A DNA stretch of 41,229 nt from Thioalkalivibrio sp. (GCF_007692535.1 NZ_REBW01000148.1:1-41229), one strand, 5' to 3'; numbered from the stretch's first letter, positions 1 through 10,414 are shown. A program made the numbers and translations. The notes: generated from the sequence alone by a model not told the origin.

Positions 1-334
1 GATCGTCGGCCATGTAGCCGATGGTGTAGATGTGCACCATCAGCGACACGAAGGTCACGACCAGCATCATCATCGCGGTCAGGTTGTCGACCAGGAAGCC
101 GATCTCGAAGTGCAGCCCGTCGCTCACCATCCAGGTGTAGACGGTCTCGTTGTAGACCGGGGTGCCCCCGAACACGTGGGCATGGAAGACCACGACCGAG
201 AGGAGGAACGAGACCGCAACCCCGAGGATGGTTACGCTGTGCGCGCCCACGCGGCCGATCTGCCGCCCGAACAGACCGGCAACGACCGCACCAAGCAGCG
301 GCGCCAGAACGATGATGAGATATACCGTATCCAT
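1..334 (-). CDS. nuoL: NADH-quinone oxidoreductase subunit L, N-terminal part (cut by window edge)
   Basis: Only the first 111 codons lie in the window; the gene runs off the left end. NuoL is a large antiporter-like membrane subunit of complex I, working in the proton-pumping arm in the inner membrane. The visible part starts MDTVYLIIVLAPLLGAVVAG and continues through hydrophobic segments to a region with LTAMMMLVVTFVSLMVHIY, which matches the start of the NuoL/proton_antipo_N family. The ATG (332-334) is 6 bp after the nuoK stop, so the two are probably translationally coupled. The position directly after nuoK is the standard nuo order. The rest of the protein, nuoM and nuoN are not visible. 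Confidence 0.93.
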   Translation of the reverse strand, partial: MDTVYLIIVLAPLLGAVVAGLFGRQIGRVGAHSVTILGVAVSFLLSVVVFHAHVFGGTPVYNETVYTWMVSDGLHFEIGFLVDNLTAMMMLVVTFVSLMVHIYTIGYMADD

Positions 335-340
335 GGCGCC

Positions 341-646
341 CTACCCCTTCATTGCGTCCAGATCCTGGACGTCGATGGTGCTTCGGTTGCGGAACAGCAG
401 CACGAGGATCGCAAGGCCGATGGCGGCCTCGGCCGCGGCAACGGTCAGGATGAAGAACACGAACACCTGGCCCGCGAGATCCTGCAGGAAGAACGAGAAC
501 GCGATGAAGTTGATGTTCACCGCGAGCAGCATCAGCTCGATGCACATCAGCAGAACGATCACGTTCTTCCGGTTCAGGAAGATGCCGGCCACGCTGATCG
601 AAAACAGCAGCGCAGCGAGCACCAGGTAGTGCGACAGCGTAATCAT
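341..646 (-). CDS. nuoK: NADH-quinone oxidoreductase subunit K
   Basis: A 101-residue membrane subunit of complex I with three transmembrane helices, part of the inner-membrane proton-translocating arm. Family features are the segment [20 protein letters not shown], with the glutamate in helix 2 that is conserved in NuoK/ND4L, and a second membrane glutamate in the [19 protein letters not shown] segment. The chosen ATG (644-646) gives [15 protein letters not shown], the usual NuoK start; an upstream in-frame ATG at 667 would add seven polar residues and is less likely. It follows nuoJ after an 83-bp gap, the widest inside this operon, and precedes nuoL by 6 bp. Confidence 0.97.
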   Translation of the reverse strand: MITLSHYLVLAALLFSISVAGIFLNRKNVIVLLMCIELMLLAVNINFIAFSFFLQDLAGQVFVFFILTVAAAEAAIGLAILVLLFRNRSTIDVQDLDAMKG

Positions 647-729
647 GGTTTGGCCCTGAGTTCCCAATGAGGGTCCGGTCGCCCGAATCCCGTCTCCATT
701 ACGGACGGCGCTCTGGCCGCCAGGCGTCG

Positions 730-1389
730 TTACTTATTCTTGTCCTGCGAGCTTTCGTCCTGCCGGCTCTTGCTCGGTCGACTCTTGTTCTTCTGCGCAT
801 CCCTCGACACCGACTCCATCGACACCAGTCGCACGCGGCCCTCGCGACGCGCCTTGACCTGTGTTGCCGGGTCGACATATTTGGTATCCGGTCGCCGGCG
901 CATCGTCAGCGAGATCGCGGCGATGATCGCCACCAACAGGATCACCGCCGCGATCTCGAACGGGTAGACATACTCGGTGTAGAGGATCGCACCCAGCTCC
1001 GCGGTGTTGGAATAGTCGGCAGCGGCCCGCTCCGGGGCCTCCATCGTGATGAACCGGGTGATCACCAAGGTCAGCACCGTGGCCATCGCCGCCGCGACCA
1101 CCAGGCCGGCCGGCAGAAACTCCGCGAAGCCCTCGCGCAGCCGCGCGATGTTGATGTCCAGCATCATCACCACGAACAGGAACAGCACCATCACCGCGCC
1201 GACGTACACCAGCACCAGCACGATGGCCAGGAACTCCGCCTCCAGCAGCAGCCAGATCGCGGCCGCGGTGAAGAAGGCCAGCACCAGGAATAGCGCCGCA
1301 TGCACCGGGTTGCGCACGCTGATCATCGCCAGCGCCGCACCGAGGAGGATCGCGCCGAAGATGTAGAAAAGGATCAGTTCAAAGGTCAT
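730..1389 (-). CDS. nuoJ: NADH-quinone oxidoreductase subunit J
   Basis: A 219-residue membrane subunit (ND6 family) of complex I, with five predicted transmembrane helices in the first 170 residues. The conserved third helix is visible as [20 protein letters not shown], which in structures of the family holds the pi-bulge that links quinone chemistry to the membrane arm. After the last helix the chain has a hydrophilic tail of about 50 residues rich in Arg, Ser, Asp and Lys, ending SSQDKNK. This tail is longer than the core family needs and is probably disordered. It lies 14 bp after nuoI and belongs to the same transcript. Confidence 0.96.
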   Translation of the reverse strand: MTFELILFYIFGAILLGAALAMISVRNPVHAALFLVLAFFTAAAIWLLLEAEFLAIVLVLVYVGAVMVLFLFVVMMLDINIARLREGFAEFLPAGLVVAAAMATVLTLVITRFITMEAPERAAADYSNTAELGAILYTEYVYPFEIAAVILLVAIIAAISLTMRRRPDTKYVDPATQVKARREGRVRLVSMESVSRDAQKNKSRPSKSRQDESSQDKNK

Positions 1390-1403
1390 CGTCGGTCCCT
1401 GGC

Positions 1404-1892
1404 TCAGCGGTACATCGCGTCCGCCGAACGGGCGGCCGCGATCTCCTTCTCGTAGCGATCCCCGATCGCGAGCAGCTTATCCTTGGTCATGATCTGCTCA
1501 CCCCGGTTTTCGAAATGGTATTCGAAGATGTGCGTCTCGACGATCGAGTCCACCGGGCAGGCCTCCTCGCAGAAGCCGCAGAAGATGCACTTGAACAGAT
1601 CGATGTCGTAGCGGGTGGTCCGCCGGGTCCCGTCGGTCCGCTGCTCGGAATCAATGGTGATCGCCAATGCCGGGCAGACCGCCTCGCACAGCTTGCAGGC
1701 GATGCAGCGCTCCTCGCCGTTGGGGTAACGGCGCAGGGCATGCAGGCCACGGAAGCGCGGCGACATCGGTGTCTTCTCCTCCGGATACTGCACGGTGAAC
1801 TTGCGCGCGAACAGGTAGCGTCCGGTCAGGCGCATGCCCAGCAGGAGTTCCCAGAGCAGGAAGGTCTTGAAGAAGTTGCGGATTGCGGTCAT
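1404..1892 (-). CDS. nuoI: NADH-quinone oxidoreductase subunit I (two 4Fe-4S ferredoxin domain)
   Basis: A 162-residue peripheral-arm subunit that carries the two tetranuclear clusters N6a and N6b, passing electrons towards the NuoB cluster N2. Both cysteine motifs are complete: [12 protein letters not shown] followed by [12 protein letters not shown]. An amphipathic N-terminal stretch ([20 protein letters not shown]) is the usual membrane-surface anchor of this subunit. Length and motifs match the bacterial family (about 160-180 residues). It is 30 bp downstream of nuoH and 14 bp upstream of nuoJ. Confidence 0.98.
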   Translation of the reverse strand: MTAIRNFFKTFLLWELLLGMRLTGRYLFARKFTVQYPEEKTPMSPRFRGLHALRRYPNGEERCIACKLCEAVCPALAITIDSEQRTDGTRRTTRYDIDLFKCIFCGFCEEACPVDSIVETHIFEYHFENRGEQIMTKDKLLAIGDRYEKEIAAARSADAMYR

Positions 1893-1922
1893 GTCATATT
1901 CCTCCGCTGCCCGGGGCGGGGC

Positions 1923-2987
1923 TCAGGCAAACCATGGACCCACCTTCAGGAAGATCAGCACGCCCAGCACGAACAGCCATACGATGGTGACCGGGATCAG
2001 CACCTTCCAGCCCAGCCGCATGATCTGATCGTAGCGATAGCGGGGGAAGGTCGCCCGGAACCACAGGAACAGGAACAGGAAGAAGGCGGTCTTGAGCAGG
2101 AACCAGTGGATTCCCGAGTCGAGGAACCAGCCGATCAGCGGCCAGGCGAACACGCTCTCCGGCACGATGCCCTGGAATGGCGAGAGCCAGCCGCCGAAGA
2201 ACAGCAGCGCGGCAAGCGCCGAGATCAGGATCATGTTCGCGTATTCGGCCAGGAAGAAGACCGCGAAGGCCATGCCCGAATACTCGACGTGAAAACCTGC
2301 GACGATCTCCGATTCGCCCTCGGCCACGTCGAAGGGCGCGCGGTTGGTCTCGGCGACGCCGGAGATGAAGTACACCATGAACAGCGGGAACAGTGGCAGC
2401 AGGAACCAGTGGTAGATGCTCCCCTCCTGCGCCATGACGATCTGCCCCACGTTCAGGCTGCCCGCCGCCATGATCACGCCCACCAGCGCGAAACCCATCG
2501 CGATCTCGTAGGAGACGATCTGCGCGGCCGAGCGCATCGCGCCCAGCAGCGCGTATTTCGAATTGGAGGCCCAGCCGGCAATGATGATGCCGTACACCCC
2601 CAGCGAGGTCAGGGCCAGCAGGTAGAGCAGGCCCGCGTTGATGTCCGCCAGAACCATGCCGTCGTCAAAGGGAATCACCGCCCAGGCCGCCAGCGCCGGT
2701 GCGATCGCGAGGACCGGCGCGCTCAGGAACAGGAAACGGTTGGCGTTGGTGGGGACGATGACCTCCTTGGTCAACAGCTTCACCGCATCCGCGATCGGCT
2801 GCAGCCAGCCGCGAGGACCCACCCGGTTCGGCCCGATGCGGACCTGGATGTAGCCAATCACCTTGCGTTCCGCGTAGGTCGTGTAGGCGACCGCGAGCAT
2901 CAGAGGCACGACGATCAGGGTGATCTTGAACAGGATCTGCATCACCACCGGCAGGCTGTAGAAGCTTTCCATGAGCCATTCAAACAT
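1923..2987 (-). CDS. nuoH: NADH-quinone oxidoreductase subunit H
   Basis: A 354-residue membrane subunit (ND1 family) that forms much of the quinone-binding chamber at the junction of the peripheral and membrane arms. Signatures are [20 protein letters not shown] near the N-terminus, the loop [20 protein letters not shown] with the acidic cluster lining the quinone channel, and [19 protein letters not shown]. Eight transmembrane helices are expected, and hydrophobic segments are spread along the whole chain. The ATG at 2985-2987 gives [13 protein letters not shown]; an internal ATG six codons on is an alternative. It lies 13 bp after nuoG. Confidence 0.98.
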   Translation of the reverse strand: MFEWLMESFYSLPVVMQILFKITLIVVPLMLAVAYTTYAERKVIGYIQVRIGPNRVGPRGWLQPIADAVKLLTKEVIVPTNANRFLFLSAPVLAIAPALAAWAVIPFDDGMVLADINAGLLYLLALTSLGVYGIIIAGWASNSKYALLGAMRSAAQIVSYEIAMGFALVGVIMAAGSLNVGQIVMAQEGSIYHWFLLPLFPLFMVYFISGVAETNRAPFDVAEGESEIVAGFHVEYSGMAFAVFFLAEYANMILISALAALLFFGGWLSPFQGIVPESVFAWPLIGWFLDSGIHWFLLKTAFFLFLFLWFRATFPRYRYDQIMRLGWKVLIPVTIVWLFVLGVLIFLKVGPWFA

Positions 2988-3000
2988 GAGTCGTTCCTTG

Positions 3001-5379
3001 TCAGGCCCGGGCGAGGGTCACGGTGGTTCCCGGGGCGCCGAGACTTGCCAGCGCCGGGGCGCCCGCGACGGTTACCGCAATCCCGACCGGGATCGCCGCA
3101 TCGAGCACCAGGGTCAGTTCTGCGTCGGCGCCGCCCTGCCGGATCCGCACCCGGGCACCATCCGCATGCGTGCCGGCAGACTGCGGATTCACGTAGACCG
3201 CATCGGCACGCAGGCCTTCGGACGAGGTCTGCAGGGGCCCGGCGCGACGCACCAGGGGATCACTGGAATACAGACCGCGCACCTGCATGCGGACCAGGCC
3301 GTCCGGCACTGCGGGGACCTCGACGTGCGCAAGGCGCAGGTCGATCTGGGTGCTGAACGGATCCCCCGGAAGTTCCTGCTTCAGTTCGTCACGCACGGCC
3401 CGGGAATCCATGTAGTCCATCCCGCGGACGTTCAGCAGGTTACCCAGTACGCGCCAGACCTTCCAGCCGGGACGCACCTCGCCGGGGGCGGTGGCCACGG
3501 CCCGAAAGCTCTGCCAGCGGCCCTCGGCATTGACCAGGGTGCCGGAGGTCTCGAAACCGGTCGCTACCGGAAGCAGCACGTCGGCCACCGCCTCGAGATC
3601 CGGGCCGGCGAAGGCAGCCAGCGCCACGACCATGCCGGCAGCGTCGAGCGCGCGCCGCGCCGCCGGCGGGTCGGCAAAGTCGCGTTCCGGATCGATCCCG
3701 GCGAGGACGAAGACGTCACGCCCCTCCTCGAGCATGGCCCGGACATTGGCCCCGGCCGTGGTCGAGGCTCCGCCGACGCCGCGGTGGGGTATGCAGCCGG
3801 CAAGCCAGGCACCGGAGGCATTCGCGCCGGGGGCCAGGTAGCCGAGCCGGGCCCCGGTGCTGCGCGCGATCCAGCCCGCCAGCGCTCGCAGCGTCGAAAA
3901 GGCAGGCCCCGTGATCGCCTCGGCGCCGAGCAGCAGGTGGGCCTGGTGCCCCTCGGTCAGGGCGGTGGCGATCCGTCGCTGGGCCTCGAGGGTGTCGTCG
4001 TCGTCCGTGGCCGCGGCAGCCACCACCTCGGCAAGTATCCTGGGCAGTTTCTTGCCCGACTTCGCGAGCTGTCCGGCGATGCCGGCAAGACCCAGCACAA
4101 GGCTGCGCGTGTCGCCCAGCAGTTGCGCCTCGGTGGAGTAGGTCAGGTCCAGCGCATGGGTGGAGACGACACTGACCCGCGCACCCTTCAAACCCGCCTT
4201 GCGCAGTCGATGGGCGAGCATGGGCTGCTCGCGACGCGGATTGCAGCCGACCAGCAGTACCGCGTCCGCGCGCTCCAGATCCTCGATGCTGCTGCCGAGC
4301 CAGGGAAACAGCGGTGCCCCGGCATCATCACTGAAGTCCAGCTGCTCCAGCCGATGGTCGATGTCGGTGACGCCGAGCCCGCGCAGGGTCTTCTGCGCCA
4401 GGTAGAGTTCCTCGAGCATCAGCGAAGGGGACAGCAGGGTGCCGATCCGTTCCGGTGCCGTGGTCCGCAGGCCCTCGGCAACGAAGGCAAGCGCCTCTTC
4501 CCAGGTGGCGTCCTTCCAGGTGCCGTCGCGCTTGATGCGCGGACGGGTCAGGCGGTCCTCCGCGTACAGCCCGGTGTAGCTGAAGCGGTCGCGGTCGGAG
4601 ATCCAGGTCTCGTTGACCGCCTCGTTTTCCCGCGGCACCACCCGCATCACCCGGCCGTTGTGCGTATGCACGAAGACGTTCGAACCGACACCGTCGTGCG
4701 GAGCGACGGTCGGCGCCTGGTGGTATTCCCAGGCCCGCGCCCGGTAGCGTGAGGGCTTCGCGGTGAGAGCACCCACCGGACACAGGTCAATGACGTTGCC
4801 GGACAGCTCGTGGCTCACGGTGTGTTCGACGTAGGTGCCGATGCGCATGTGCTCGCCACGGCCGGTGGCGCCCAGTTCGCGCACACCTGCGATCTCCTCG
4901 CCAAAGCGAACACAGCGGGTGCAGTGGATGCAGCGGGTCATCTCGGTCTCGATCAGCGGCCCGATGTCCCTGTCCTTGACCACGCGCTTGGCCTCGGTGT
5001 AGCGGGACACGCTCTCGCCGTACCCCATCGCGACGTCCTGCAGCTCGCACTCCCCGCCCTGATCGCAGATCGGGCAGTCGAGCGGATGATTGATCAGCAG
5101 GAACTCCATCGTGCTCTTCTGGGCCGCGATCGCCAGCGGCGAGCGGGTGTGGACCTTCATGCCCTCCATCACCGGCGTGGCACAGGCCGGCAGCGGCTTC
5201 GGCGCCTTCTCCACCTCGACCAGGCACATGCGGCAGTTTGCAGCGACCGACAGCTTCTTGTGATAGCAGAAGCGCGGGATGCGGATGTTCGCCTCGTCGG
5301 CGACGTCGATCAGCATCGTGCCCTTCGGCGCGTGCAGCGTGCGTCCGTCGATCTCAAGCGTGACCAGGTCCTGGCTCAT
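3001..5379 (-). CDS. nuoG: NADH-quinone oxidoreductase subunit G (iron-sulfur, molybdopterin-oxidoreductase fold)
   Basis: A 792-residue peripheral-arm subunit of complex I that relays electrons from the FMN subunit NuoF to NuoI. Visible cluster ligands are the 2Fe-2S set C38, C49, C52, C66 (N1b), the H98/C102/C105/C111 set (N5), and C150, C153, C156 with C200 in CPVGAL (N4). The additional N7 cysteines found in E. coli NuoG are not seen in the stretch after C200. The remainder (about 220-790) is a molybdopterin-oxidoreductase-like fold without catalytic function in this family. The ATG at 5377-5379 ([12 protein letters not shown]) is preferred because the ferredoxin-like fold starts there; in-frame sequence upstream does not resemble NuoG. 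It is 23 bp after nuoF. Confidence 0.97.
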   Translation of the reverse strand: MSQDLVTLEIDGRTLHAPKGTMLIDVADEANIRIPRFCYHKKLSVAANCRMCLVEVEKAPKPLPACATPVMEGMKVHTRSPLAIAAQKSTMEFLLINHPLDCPICDQGGECELQDVAMGYGESVSRYTEAKRVVKDRDIGPLIETEMTRCIHCTRCVRFGEEIAGVRELGATGRGEHMRIGTYVEHTVSHELSGNVIDLCPVGALTAKPSRYRARAWEYHQAPTVAPHDGVGSNVFVHTHNGRVMRVVPRENEAVNETWISDRDRFSYTGLYAEDRLTRPRIKRDGTWKDATWEEALAFVAEGLRTTAPERIGTLLSPSLMLEELYLAQKTLRGLGVTDIDHRLEQLDFSDDAGAPLFPWLGSSIEDLERADAVLLVGCNPRREQPMLAHRLRKAGLKGARVSVVSTHALDLTYSTEAQLLGDTRSLVLGLAGIAGQLAKSGKKLPRILAEVVAAAATDDDDTLEAQRRIATALTEGHQAHLLLGAEAITGPAFSTLRALAGWIARSTGARLGYLAPGANASGAWLAGCIPHRGVGGASTTAGANVRAMLEEGRDVFVLAGIDPERDFADPPAARRALDAAGMVVALAAFAGPDLEAVADVLLPVATGFETSGTLVNAEGRWQSFRAVATAPGEVRPGWKVWRVLGNLLNVRGMDYMDSRAVRDELKQELPGDPFSTQIDLRLAHVEVPAVPDGLVRMQVRGLYSSDPLVRRAGPLQTSSEGLRADAVYVNPQSAGTHADGARVRIRQGGADAELTLVLDAAIPVGIAVTVAGAPALASLGAPGTTVTLARA

Positions 5380-5402
5380 AGAGGTTTCCTGCACCGGGGC
5401 AG

Positions 5403-6683
5403 TCAGGCGGCCTGGGCCACCGGACTCCTGCCGTGCTGAATGTAGTGTTCGAATTCGTGGCGGTAATGCCTGATGAAGCTGCGCACCGGCATCGCTGCGG
5501 CATCGCCCAGCGCACAGATGGTGCGGCCCTCGATCTTGCTCGCGACGTCGTCGAGCCGTTCCAGGTCCTCGGGGCGGCCGCTGCCTTCGACGATGCGGGT
5601 CAGCATCCGGTAGAGCCAGCCCGTGCCCTCGCGACAGGGGGTGCACTGGCCGCAGGATTCGGAGAAATAGAACCGGGAGATGCGCTGCAGCACCCGCACC
5701 ATGTCGGTGGTTTCGTCCATCACGATCACCGCACCGGAGCCCAGCATCGAGCCTGCCTTCGCGATCGAATCGTAGTCCATGTTGGCCTGCATCATGATGT
5801 CACCGGGCACGACCGGAACCGAGGACCCACCCGGGATGACCGCCTTGAGCCGACGTCCGTCGAGCACGCCGCCGGCAAGTTCCAGAAGATCCCTGAACGG
5901 CATCCCGAGCGGCACTTCGAAATTGCCGGGCTTGTTCACGTGCCCGGAGACCGAGAACAGCTTCTCGCCCCCGGATTTCGGCACCCCGAGGGCCGCGAAC
6001 CACTCGCCGCCATTGCGGATGATGGACGGGATCGAGGCCAGGGACTCGGTGTTGTTGATGGTCGTCGGCCGGCCGTAGAGGCCGAAGTTGGCCGGGAAAG
6101 GCGGCTTGAACCGCGGCTGACCCTTCTTGCCTTCGAGGGACTCCAGCAGCGCGGTTTCCTCGCCGCAGATGTAGGCACCGGCGCCCAGCGAGGGATGAAG
6201 ATCGAAGTCGACGCCCGAACCGAGGATGTCCTTGCCCAGGAAGCCGGCCTCGTAGGCCTCCTTCAGCGCGGTGGTGAAGCGCGTGTTCACCTCGTCCATG
6301 AACTCGCCGCGCATGTAGTTGTAACCGACCGTGGCACCGATCGCGTATCCCGCAATGGCCATGCCCTCGACCAGCGCATGCGGGTTGAAGCGCAGGATGT
6401 CCCGGTCCTTGCAGGTACCCGGCTCCGATTCGTCGGAGTTGCAGACGATGTATTTCTGCCCCGGGGTGTTGCGCGGCATGAAGCTCCATTTCAGCCCGGT
6501 GGGGAAACCGGCACCGCCCCGTCCGCGCAGGTTGGATTTCTTGACCTCCTCGATCACCTCCTCGGCCGGCATCCTTCCGCCGAAGACCTTCTTCAGCGCC
6601 TCGTACCCGCCAATGCTTTGATAGGTCTCCAGCGACCATGGGTTCTCGAGATCGCGGGTGGCGAAGCAGATCTGGTTGGCCAT
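5403..6683 (-). CDS. nuoF: NADH-quinone oxidoreductase subunit F (FMN and NADH binding)
   Basis: A 426-residue subunit at the tip of the complex I peripheral arm, where NADH is oxidised and electrons enter through FMN. The glycine-rich flavin and nucleotide binding segment [13 protein letters not shown] begins at residue 54. The 4Fe-4S cluster N3 motif is seen as [12 protein letters not shown] in the C-terminal third, with a further cysteine in the [10 protein letters not shown] region. Length matches the family (about 420-450). It starts 3 bp after the nuoE stop and is almost certainly co-translated with it, as expected for partners of the NADH dehydrogenase module. Confidence 0.98.
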   Translation of the reverse strand: MANQICFATRDLENPWSLETYQSIGGYEALKKVFGGRMPAEEVIEEVKKSNLRGRGGAGFPTGLKWSFMPRNTPGQKYIVCNSDESEPGTCKDRDILRFNPHALVEGMAIAGYAIGATVGYNYMRGEFMDEVNTRFTTALKEAYEAGFLGKDILGSGVDFDLHPSLGAGAYICGEETALLESLEGKKGQPRFKPPFPANFGLYGRPTTINNTESLASIPSIIRNGGEWFAALGVPKSGGEKLFSVSGHVNKPGNFEVPLGMPFRDLLELAGGVLDGRRLKAVIPGGSSVPVVPGDIMMQANMDYDSIAKAGSMLGSGAVIVMDETTDMVRVLQRISRFYFSESCGQCTPCREGTGWLYRMLTRIVEGSGRPEDLERLDDVASKIEGRTICALGDAAAMPVRSFIRHYRHEFEHYIQHGRSPVAQAA

Positions 6684-6686
6684 GGC

Positions 6687-7193
6687 TCAGGACTCCAGCT
6701 TGGAGAGGATCTCGTCCACCCGTTCGGGCGTCAGATTCTCGTGGTACACGTGATCGACCTGCATCATTGGCGCGCCACAGCAGGCCGCCAGACACTCTTC
6801 CTCGCGCTTCAGGTAGAACTTCCCGTCCGGAGTGGATTCGCCGAGCCGGATGCCGAGCTTGTTCTCGATGTGCTCGATGATGCGGTCGCCCCCGCGCAGC
6901 ATGCAGGAGACATTGTCGCAGACGGCGATCGTGTGCCGCCCCACGGGCTTCAGTTCGTACATCGAATAGAACGATGCGGCCTCGTAGACCTCCATCGGCG
7001 GGATGCGAAGATACGCCGCCACCGCATCCATCATCGGCGTACTCAGGTAGCCCTCCTCGTGCTGCACCGCGCGCAGGGCGCCGAGCACCGCCGAACGGCG
7101 CTGATTCTCGGGATAGCGGGCCAGCCAGGCGTCGATCTCCTCGCGGGCATGATCGCTGAGTACGGCTTCGGTCTGGTTCTTCTGCGCGGACAT
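6687..7193 (-). CDS. nuoE: NADH-quinone oxidoreductase subunit E (2Fe-2S, thioredoxin-like)
   Basis: A 168-residue thioredoxin-like subunit carrying the 2Fe-2S cluster N1a beside the FMN of NuoF. The four ligands are in CDNVSC and in EECLAACCGAP. The N-terminal helical part (about residues 10-70) contains the usual AVLGALRAVQHEEGYLS stretch. The start (ATG, 7191-7193) overlaps the nuoD stop by one base (TAATG), which indicates translational coupling. An in-frame extension upstream is open only because it overlaps nuoD. Length is typical. Confidence 0.97.
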   Translation of the reverse strand: MSAQKNQTEAVLSDHAREEIDAWLARYPENQRRSAVLGALRAVQHEEGYLSTPMMDAVAAYLRIPPMEVYEAASFYSMYELKPVGRHTIAVCDNVSCMLRGGDRIIEHIENKLGIRLGESTPDGKFYLKREEECLAACCGAPMMQVDHVYHENLTPERVDEILSKLES

Positions 7194-8446
7194 TAGCGGT
7201 CCACCTCCCCGAACACGATGTCCTGCGTCCCGATGATCGCGACGACGTCCGCGAGCATGTGGCCCCGCGCCATCTCGTCCAGCGCCGACATGTGCGCGAA
7301 CCCCGCCGCCCGCACCTTCAGGCGATAGGGCTTGTTCGCACCGTCGGAGACCAGGTACACGCCAAACTCGCCCTTCGGGTGCTCCACGGCCGCGTAGACC
7401 TCGCCCTCGGGCAGACAGAACCCCTCCGTGAACAGCTTGAAGTGATGGATCAGGGCCTCCATGTCGGCCTTCATCTCCTCGCGCCGCGGCGGCGAGAACT
7501 TGTAGTTCTCGAGCAGCACCGGGCCGGGATTGGCGCGCAACCACTCGACGCATTGCCGGATGATGCGGTTGGACTGGCGCATCTCTTCGATGCGCACCAG
7601 GTAGCGGTCGTAGCAGTCGCCGTTCACGCCCACCGGGATGTCGAAGTCCAGGCGGTCGTAGACCTCGTAGGGCTGCTTCCTGCGCAGATCCCACTCCACC
7701 CCGGAACCGCGCAGCATCGGCCCGGTCAGCCCCAGCTGCTTGGCCCGCTCGGGGGTGACCACCCCGATGTCGACGGTACGCTGTTTCCAGATCCGGTTGT
7801 CGGTCAGCAGGGTCTCGTACTCATCCACGCAGCCCGGGAACCGCTCGGTAAAGGACTCGATGAAGTCGAGCATCGAACCCTGACGGTTCTCGTTCAGGGC
7901 ATCCACCTCGGCCTGGGTCTTCCAGCGCGAGGCGCTGAACTTCGGCATCGCGTCGGGGAGATCCCGCGCCACCCCGCCCGGGCGGTAGTAGGTCGCGTGC
8001 AACCGCGCGCCGCTGACCGCCTCGTAGCAGTCCATCAGGTCCTCCCGCTCGCGGAAGGCGTAGAGGAAGACCGTCATCGCGCCGATGTCGAGCGCATGCG
8101 CGCCCAGCCACAGCAGGTGGTTCAGGACGCGGGTGATCTCGTCGAACATCACGCGGATGTACTGCGCGCGCAGCGGCGGCTCGATCTGCAGCAGCTTTTC
8201 CATCGCCAGCACGTAGCCGTGTTCGTTGGCCATCATCGACACGTAGTCGAGCCGATCCATGTAGCCGATGGACTGGTTGTAAGGCTTGCTCTCGGCCAGT
8301 TTCTCGGTGCCGCGATGGAGCAGGCCGATGTGCGGGTCGGCGCGCTGGATCACCTCGCCGTCCATCTCCAGCACCAGGCGCAGCACGCCATGCGCGGAGG
8401 GGTGCTGTGGACCGAAGTTCAGGGTGAAGTTGCGGATCTCAGGCAT
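7193..8446 (-). CDS. nuoD: NADH-quinone oxidoreductase subunit D
   Basis: A 417-residue subunit related to the large subunit of NiFe hydrogenases. It forms the quinone-binding pocket together with NuoB and NuoH but lacks the metal ligands. Family marks are [20 protein letters not shown] at the N-terminus, [14 protein letters not shown], and the ending DIVFGEVDR. The His in the HPSAHG loop is a conserved quinone-site residue. The ATG at 8444-8446 ([12 protein letters not shown]) is chosen: it overlaps the nuoC end by 8 bp and gives the standard length. nuoC and nuoD are separate genes here, unlike the fused nuoCD of enterobacteria. Confidence 0.98.
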   Translation of the reverse strand: MPEIRNFTLNFGPQHPSAHGVLRLVLEMDGEVIQRADPHIGLLHRGTEKLAESKPYNQSIGYMDRLDYVSMMANEHGYVLAMEKLLQIEPPLRAQYIRVMFDEITRVLNHLLWLGAHALDIGAMTVFLYAFREREDLMDCYEAVSGARLHATYYRPGGVARDLPDAMPKFSASRWKTQAEVDALNENRQGSMLDFIESFTERFPGCVDEYETLLTDNRIWKQRTVDIGVVTPERAKQLGLTGPMLRGSGVEWDLRRKQPYEVYDRLDFDIPVGVNGDCYDRYLVRIEEMRQSNRIIRQCVEWLRANPGPVLLENYKFSPPRREEMKADMEALIHHFKLFTEGFCLPEGEVYAAVEHPKGEFGVYLVSDGANKPYRLKVRAAGFAHMSALDEMARGHMLADVVAIIGTQDIVFGEVDR

Positions 8447-9161
8447 CGTGGTCCTCTCCGGCCGGCTCGCCGTCAGCGTAGCGATGATCGTCACGGATCA
8501 CCTTGGGCACCAGTACCCGCGGCTCGATCGTCACCGGCTGGTAGATCACCCGCTGCTGCTCCGGGTCGTAGCGCATCTCGACATGGCCGATCAGCGGGAA
8601 GTCCTTGCGGAAAGGATGCCCGACGAAGCCGTAGTCGGTCAGGATGCGGCGCAGATCGGGGTGCCCGGAGAAGAGGATTCCGAACAGGTCGAAGGCCTCG
8701 CGCTCGAACCAGTTCGCCCCGGCCCAGACCTCGGTCACGGACTCGATCTCCGGAAACTCGTCGTCGGGCAGCCATGCGCGCACGCGCAGGCGACGGTTGT
8801 GCGTCACCGAGAGGAGGTGCATGACCACGGCGAAGCGGGGACTGTCGCGTTCGATCTCGTCGGGCGCGTCGTCGAAGGTGAAGCGCCCGGAGGTCGCGGC
8901 CGTCACCCCGCGGCCGAAGCCCTGCGTCGATGCCGCCTCGGTGGACCACTCGGTGCGACCGTATTCCAGGTAGTCGACGCCGCACAGGTCCACCATCATG
9001 TCGAAGCCCAGTTCCGGATGATCGCGCAGGCGCTCGGCCACCGCCTTCCATTCCGCGGCGGGGACCTCGATCGTCACCTCGCCCAGCCGCACCTGCAGCA
9101 ATTGCAGCTGCTGTTCGAACTCCGCCTGCAGGACATCGACCCAGTTCTCGCTTTCGGACAT
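8439..9161 (-). CDS. nuoC: NADH-quinone oxidoreductase subunit C
   Basis: A 240-residue peripheral-arm subunit (30 kDa family) with no cofactor; it packs against NuoD and NuoI. The family signature is clear in the stretch [20 protein letters not shown] followed by [20 protein letters not shown]. Length is near the upper end of stand-alone NuoC proteins, with a central insertion rich in Ser, Thr and Gly (about residues 75-95). The ATG at 9159-9161 ([12 protein letters not shown]) lies 16 bp after the nuoB stop; the open frame extends upstream only by overlapping nuoB. Its end overlaps the nuoD start by 8 bp. Confidence 0.96.
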   Translation of the reverse strand: MSESENWVDVLQAEFEQQLQLLQVRLGEVTIEVPAAEWKAVAERLRDHPELGFDMMVDLCGVDYLEYGRTEWSTEAASTQGFGRGVTAATSGRFTFDDAPDEIERDSPRFAVVMHLLSVTHNRRLRVRAWLPDDEFPEIESVTEVWAGANWFEREAFDLFGILFSGHPDLRRILTDYGFVGHPFRKDFPLIGHVEMRYDPEQQRVIYQPVTIEPRVLVPKVIRDDHRYADGEPAGEDHDA

Positions 9162-9177
9162 CGGTAACCCCGGCAGC

Positions 9178-9654
9178 TCAGCGTGCAATGGTGTTGGTGC
9201 GGCGGATCTTGTTCTGCAACTGGATGATCCCGTAGAGCAGGGCCTCCGCAGTCGGCGGGCAACCCGGCACATAGATGTCGACCGGGACGATGCGGTCGCA
9301 GCCGCGGACGACGGCATAGGAGTAGTGGTAGTAACCGCCCCCGTTGGCGCAGGAACCCATCGAGATCACCCAGCGGGGCTCGGCCATCTGGTCGTAGACC
9401 TTGCGCAGCGCCGGCGCCATCTTGTTGACCAGCGTGCCGGCCACGATCATCACGTCCGACTGGCGCGGGCTGGGCCGGAACACGATACCGAAGCGATCCA
9501 GGTCATAGCGCGCCGCGCCGGCGTGCATCATCTCCACCGCACAGCAGGCCAGACCGAAGGTCATCGGCCACAACGACCCGGTGCGGGCCCAGTTGATCAG
9601 CTTGTCGGCGGAAGTGGTGACGAAACCCTTCTCGAGAACGCCTTCTATTCCCAT
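9178..9654 (-). CDS. nuoB: NADH-quinone oxidoreductase subunit B (cluster N2)
   Basis: A 158-residue subunit holding the terminal 4Fe-4S cluster N2, which reduces quinone. All four cysteine ligands are visible: the adjacent pair C37-C38 in [12 protein letters not shown], one in [12 protein letters not shown] (about 102), and one in [12 protein letters not shown] (about 132). Length is standard. The chosen ATG (9652-9654) gives [15 protein letters not shown] and overlaps the end of nuoA by 10 bp, so initiation is probably coupled to nuoA translation. The much longer open frame upstream is a shadow of nuoA. Confidence 0.98.
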   Translation of the reverse strand: MGIEGVLEKGFVTTSADKLINWARTGSLWPMTFGLACCAVEMMHAGAARYDLDRFGIVFRPSPRQSDVMIVAGTLVNKMAPALRKVYDQMAEPRWVISMGSCANGGGYYHYSYAVVRGCDRIVPVDIYVPGCPPTAEALLYGIIQLQNKIRRTNTIAR

Positions 9655-10001
9655 TCCAGGGCCCCCTTCTTCCATTCGTAGATGAAACCGACCACCAGGA
9701 TGATCAGAAAGAGCGCCATCGCCAGCAGGCCGAACAGCCCGATGCTGTCCAGGGCAACCGCCCAGGGAAACAGGAACGCGATCTCGAGATCGAAGATGAT
9801 GAACAGGATCGCGACGAGGTAGAAACGGACGTCGAATTTCAGGCGGGAGTCTTCGAAGGCCTCGAAGCCGCACTCGTAGGGGGAATTCTTCGCTGCGTCG
9901 GGTTTGCTCGGTCCGACCGCCATGCCCAGTGCGAGGGGCACGATACCCGCCACGGCGCCGACGACCAGGAAGATGAGTATGGGCAGGTAACCTTCCAGCA
10001 T
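9645..10001 (-). CDS. nuoA: NADH-quinone oxidoreductase subunit A
   Basis: A 118-residue membrane subunit (ND3 family) and first gene of the operon. Three transmembrane helices are seen, with the conserved loop [20 protein letters not shown] between helices 1 and 2; its cysteine is the one that changes accessibility in the active/deactive transition of the family. [20 protein letters not shown] follows. The ATG at 9999-10001 gives [11 protein letters not shown], the usual start. The purine run AAAAGGA abuts the ATG with almost no spacing, so ribosome binding may rely on more than a standard Shine-Dalgarno site. The upstream leader from the predicted start of transcription is about 135 nt. Confidence 0.97.
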   Translation of the reverse strand: MLEGYLPILIFLVVGAVAGIVPLALGMAVGPSKPDAAKNSPYECGFEAFEDSRLKFDVRFYLVAILFIIFDLEIAFLFPWAVALDSIGLFGLLAMALFLIILVVGFIYEWKKGALEWE

Positions 10002-10142
10002 TCCTTTTCTCCCGAACGCCGCCAGGCGATGGCAGGTTCTTGGTGCGGACCGCCTTGAGACGCGGCACGCAAACTCGTGTGCTGGGTGAGATCTGGTGCA
10101 ACAGGCAACCGGACCCGGCGCCATCACTCCCACCGGGCTGGG

Positions 10143-10172
10143 AGTCTAGGGTAAGCCCGGAAACAGTGTCAA
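10143..10172 (-). promoter_or_regulatory. Predicted sigma70 promoter of the nuo operon
   Basis: Read on the minus strand, a perfect TTGACA (10167-10172) is followed after 18 bp by TAGACT (10143-10148), matching four of six -10 positions. Transcription would begin near 10136, about 135 nt before nuoA. The DNA just upstream (about 10173-10223) is by far the most AT-rich stretch in the area and could serve as an UP element. No other convincing promoter lies between tRNA-Leu and nuoA. Predicted by eye; start site not verified. Confidence 0.6.
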
Positions 10173-10259
10173 GTTCTCTTAATATCGTAACCTATTGATA
10201 TACTTGAATTAGTTTTATTTTTCGACAGCCGGTCTTGCGACACGGCGACCGCGCCGGAA

Positions 10260-10344
10260 TGGTGCAGATGGTGGGACTCGAACCCACACGGCTTTCGCCA
10301 CTACCCCCTCAAGATAGCGTGTCTACCAATTCCACCACATCTGC
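10260..10344 (-). tRNA. tRNA-Leu (anticodon GAG)
   Basis: A complete 85-nt class II tRNA with encoded CCA. The acceptor arms are GCAGATG and CATCTGC, followed by discriminator A and CCA. The D arm contains TGGAATTGGTAGACAC. The anticodon arm is CTATC, loop TTGAGGG, GGTAG, with anticodon GAG, so it reads CUC and CUU leucine codons. A long variable arm follows (TGGCGAAAGCC) and the T arm holds GGTTCGAGTCC. It lies 70 bp downstream of secG on the same strand, the same pairing as secG-leuU in E. coli, and is probably processed from the secG transcript. Confidence 0.96.
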
Positions 10345-10358
10345 GTGCACTGTCCTGA

Positions 10359-10373
10359 GGCGGCTTCGCCGCC
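10359..10373 (-). other. Short perfect hairpin between secG and tRNA-Leu
   Basis: A 6-bp all-GC stem (GGCGGC/GCCGCC) with a 3-nt loop lies 14 bp upstream of the mature tRNA 5' end on the transcribed strand. There is no T-run after it, so it is not an intrinsic terminator. It may stabilise the secG message or help processing of the joint secG-tRNA transcript; this is inference. Confidence 0.35.
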
Positions 10374-10414
10374 CCGCCCCGCCCGGGGCCGAGAACGAAG
10401 CCGAGGGCAGGAGA

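Noticed and set aside
2971-4752. Long plus-strand open frames opposite nuoG, nuoH, carB, folP/glmM and dnaJ
   Set aside because: All lie opposite strongly conserved genes, lack recognisable motifs and good ribosome-binding sites, and show the Arg/Gly/Gln-rich make-up of shadow frames.
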